Assembly: GCA_902783705.1 (NCBI GenBank)
Contig: CACZSA010000205.1
Coordinates: 1 to 13,308 of the forward strand
Origin: an uncultured Ruminococcus sp.
GTDB lineage: Bacteria > Bacillota > Clostridia > Oscillospirales > CAG-272
DNA length: 13,308 nucleotides
Reading direction: 5' to 3'
Both the position numbers and the translations under genes were made by a program. The notes under the pieces were generated by a model, which was not told the DNA's origin, did not search any database, and saw only the letters and a list, made by a program, of their open reading frames with translations. This document shows, piece by piece, positions 12,702 to 13,308 of this stretch. Every line of letters starts with the position of its first letter. Position 1 is the stretch's first letter.

Positions 12702-13308
12702 TCACAGCCCCATTTCCTTTTTGACTTCTCCGAAGCACTTCACGGCGAAGTCGAGGTCTTCCTTCGTATGGCCTGCGGAGATCTGGGTGCGGATGCGGTC
12801 GCGGCCCTTCGGTACGACAGGATAGCAGAAGCCGACGACGTACACGCCCTTCTCGAGCATGCGGCGGGCAAATTCCTGCGCCACGTGCGGATCGTAGAGC
12901 ATGACGGGGACGATCGGGTGCTCGCCGGGGAGAAGATCGAAGCCGAGCTTTTCCATCTCCGCCCGGAAATAGCGCGCGTTTTCGTGAACTTTATCGCGCA
13001 GGGCCGTGGATTCCTCGAGCATGTTGATCGTCTCGAGGGTAGCGGCGCAGATCGCGGGGGCGAGGGTGTTCGAGAAGAGGTACGGACGGCTCCGCTGGCG
13101 GAGGAGGTCGACGATCGGCTGACGGGACGCGGTATAGCCGCCCGATGCACCGCCCATGGCCTTGCCGAAGGTGCCGGTGATGATGTCGACCCGGCCCATG
13201 ACGCCGCAGAACTCCGCGGTACCGCGTCCGTGCTCGCCCATGAAGCCGACGGCGTGGCTGTCGTCGACCATCGTGAGGGCGTCGAATTCGTCCGCGAGGT
13301 CGCAGATC
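12702..13308 (-). CDS. kbl: Glycine C-acetyltransferase (2-amino-3-ketobutyrate CoA ligase), C-terminal half, cut by window edge
   Basis: PLP-dependent alpha-oxoamine synthase that interconverts 2-amino-3-oxobutyrate plus CoA with glycine plus acetyl-CoA in threonine breakdown. About 202 C-terminal residues are present out of the roughly 395 usual; the 5' half lies beyond the right edge. The frame is open to the edge, reading ICDLADEFDALTMVDDSHAVG there. Diagnostic motifs match Kbl closely: VDDSHAVGFMGEHGRGTAE, VDIITGTFGKAMGGASGGYT with the Schiff-base Lys, QRSRPYLFSNTLAPA and YPVVPKGRDRIRTQISAGHT. The SRPYLFSN and VPKG stretches fit Kbl better than 8-amino-7-oxononanoate synthase (BioF) or 5-aminolevulinate synthase. 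Threonine dehydrogenase (tdh) is a frequent neighbour but would be outside the window. It ends in TGA just upstream of the bidirectional terminator. Confidence 0.94.
   Translation of the reverse strand, partial: ICDLADEFDALTMVDDSHAVGFMGEHGRGTAEFCGVMGRVDIITGTFGKAMGGASGGYTASRQPIVDLLRQRSRPYLFSNTLAPAICAATLETINMLEESTALRDKVHENARYFRAEMEKLGFDLLPGEHPIVPVMLYDPHVAQEFARRMLEKGVYVVGFCYPVVPKGRDRIRTQISAGHTKEDLDFAVKCFGEVKKEMGL

Noticed and set aside
1..13308. tRNA, rRNA, CRISPR array, IS element or prophage genes
   Set aside because: I looked on both strands and saw no regular spacer-repeat series, transposase or integrase motif, or tRNA-like cloverleaf with a T-arm GGTTCRA context I could support.

Overview
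The window looks like chromosomal DNA from a GC-rich Firmicute, most likely a gut-type member of the Clostridia. This is inferred from strong GGAGG ribosome binding sites, several near-consensus sigma-A promoters with 17-base spacers, BspA-type leucine-rich repeats, and the mix of intracellular glycosidases with XRE and AraC regulators. No 16S rRNA, tRNA, CRISPR array or transposase is visible, so the assignment stays at that level.

Left part (1-4920): A REP-like repeat core sits at the left edge. A minus-strand XRE-type regulator (93-881) with a second, winged-helix-like domain follows, with its promoter. The gap 882-1307 holds that promoter, a set of CCAACC/GGTTGG half-sites, what looks like a decayed LytTR-type response regulator on the plus strand, and a plus-strand terminator. 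Next is a 602-residue minus-strand regulator with two helix-turn-helix units. It diverges from a plus-strand pair: a zinc-ribbon membrane protein and a small lipoprotein. The two divergent promoters share a TTCCCGG palindrome-like motif. A small, highly charged protein with its own strong promoter converges on the lipoprotein gene across a bidirectional terminator.

Central part (4992-11612): This is a carbohydrate-degrading locus. A minus-strand operon from one promoter encodes a GH43-like glycosidase, then a GH95 alpha-fucosidase-like enzyme fused to about 12 BspA-type leucine-rich repeats, then an M42-family metallopeptidase. Gaps between these genes are 10 and 3 bases. An SGNH-type esterase with an N-terminal beta-rich domain diverges from the same intergenic region. 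None of the four proteins shows a signal peptide, so the set probably trims acetylated, possibly fucosylated oligosaccharides (or glycopeptides) in the cytoplasm after uptake. No transporter is in the window.

Right part (11613-13308): An AraC-family regulator carries a GyrI-like effector-binding domain, a promoter overlapped by three helically phased ACAG repeats, and a possible internal translation start. A bidirectional terminator separates it from the convergent 3' half of kbl (glycine C-acetyltransferase), which runs off the right edge.

The observations most worth checking are the apparently cytoplasmic GH95-LRR fusion, the shared motif between the divergent promoters of the double-HTH regulator, and the response-regulator relic. 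No clearly new defence or mobile system is evident.
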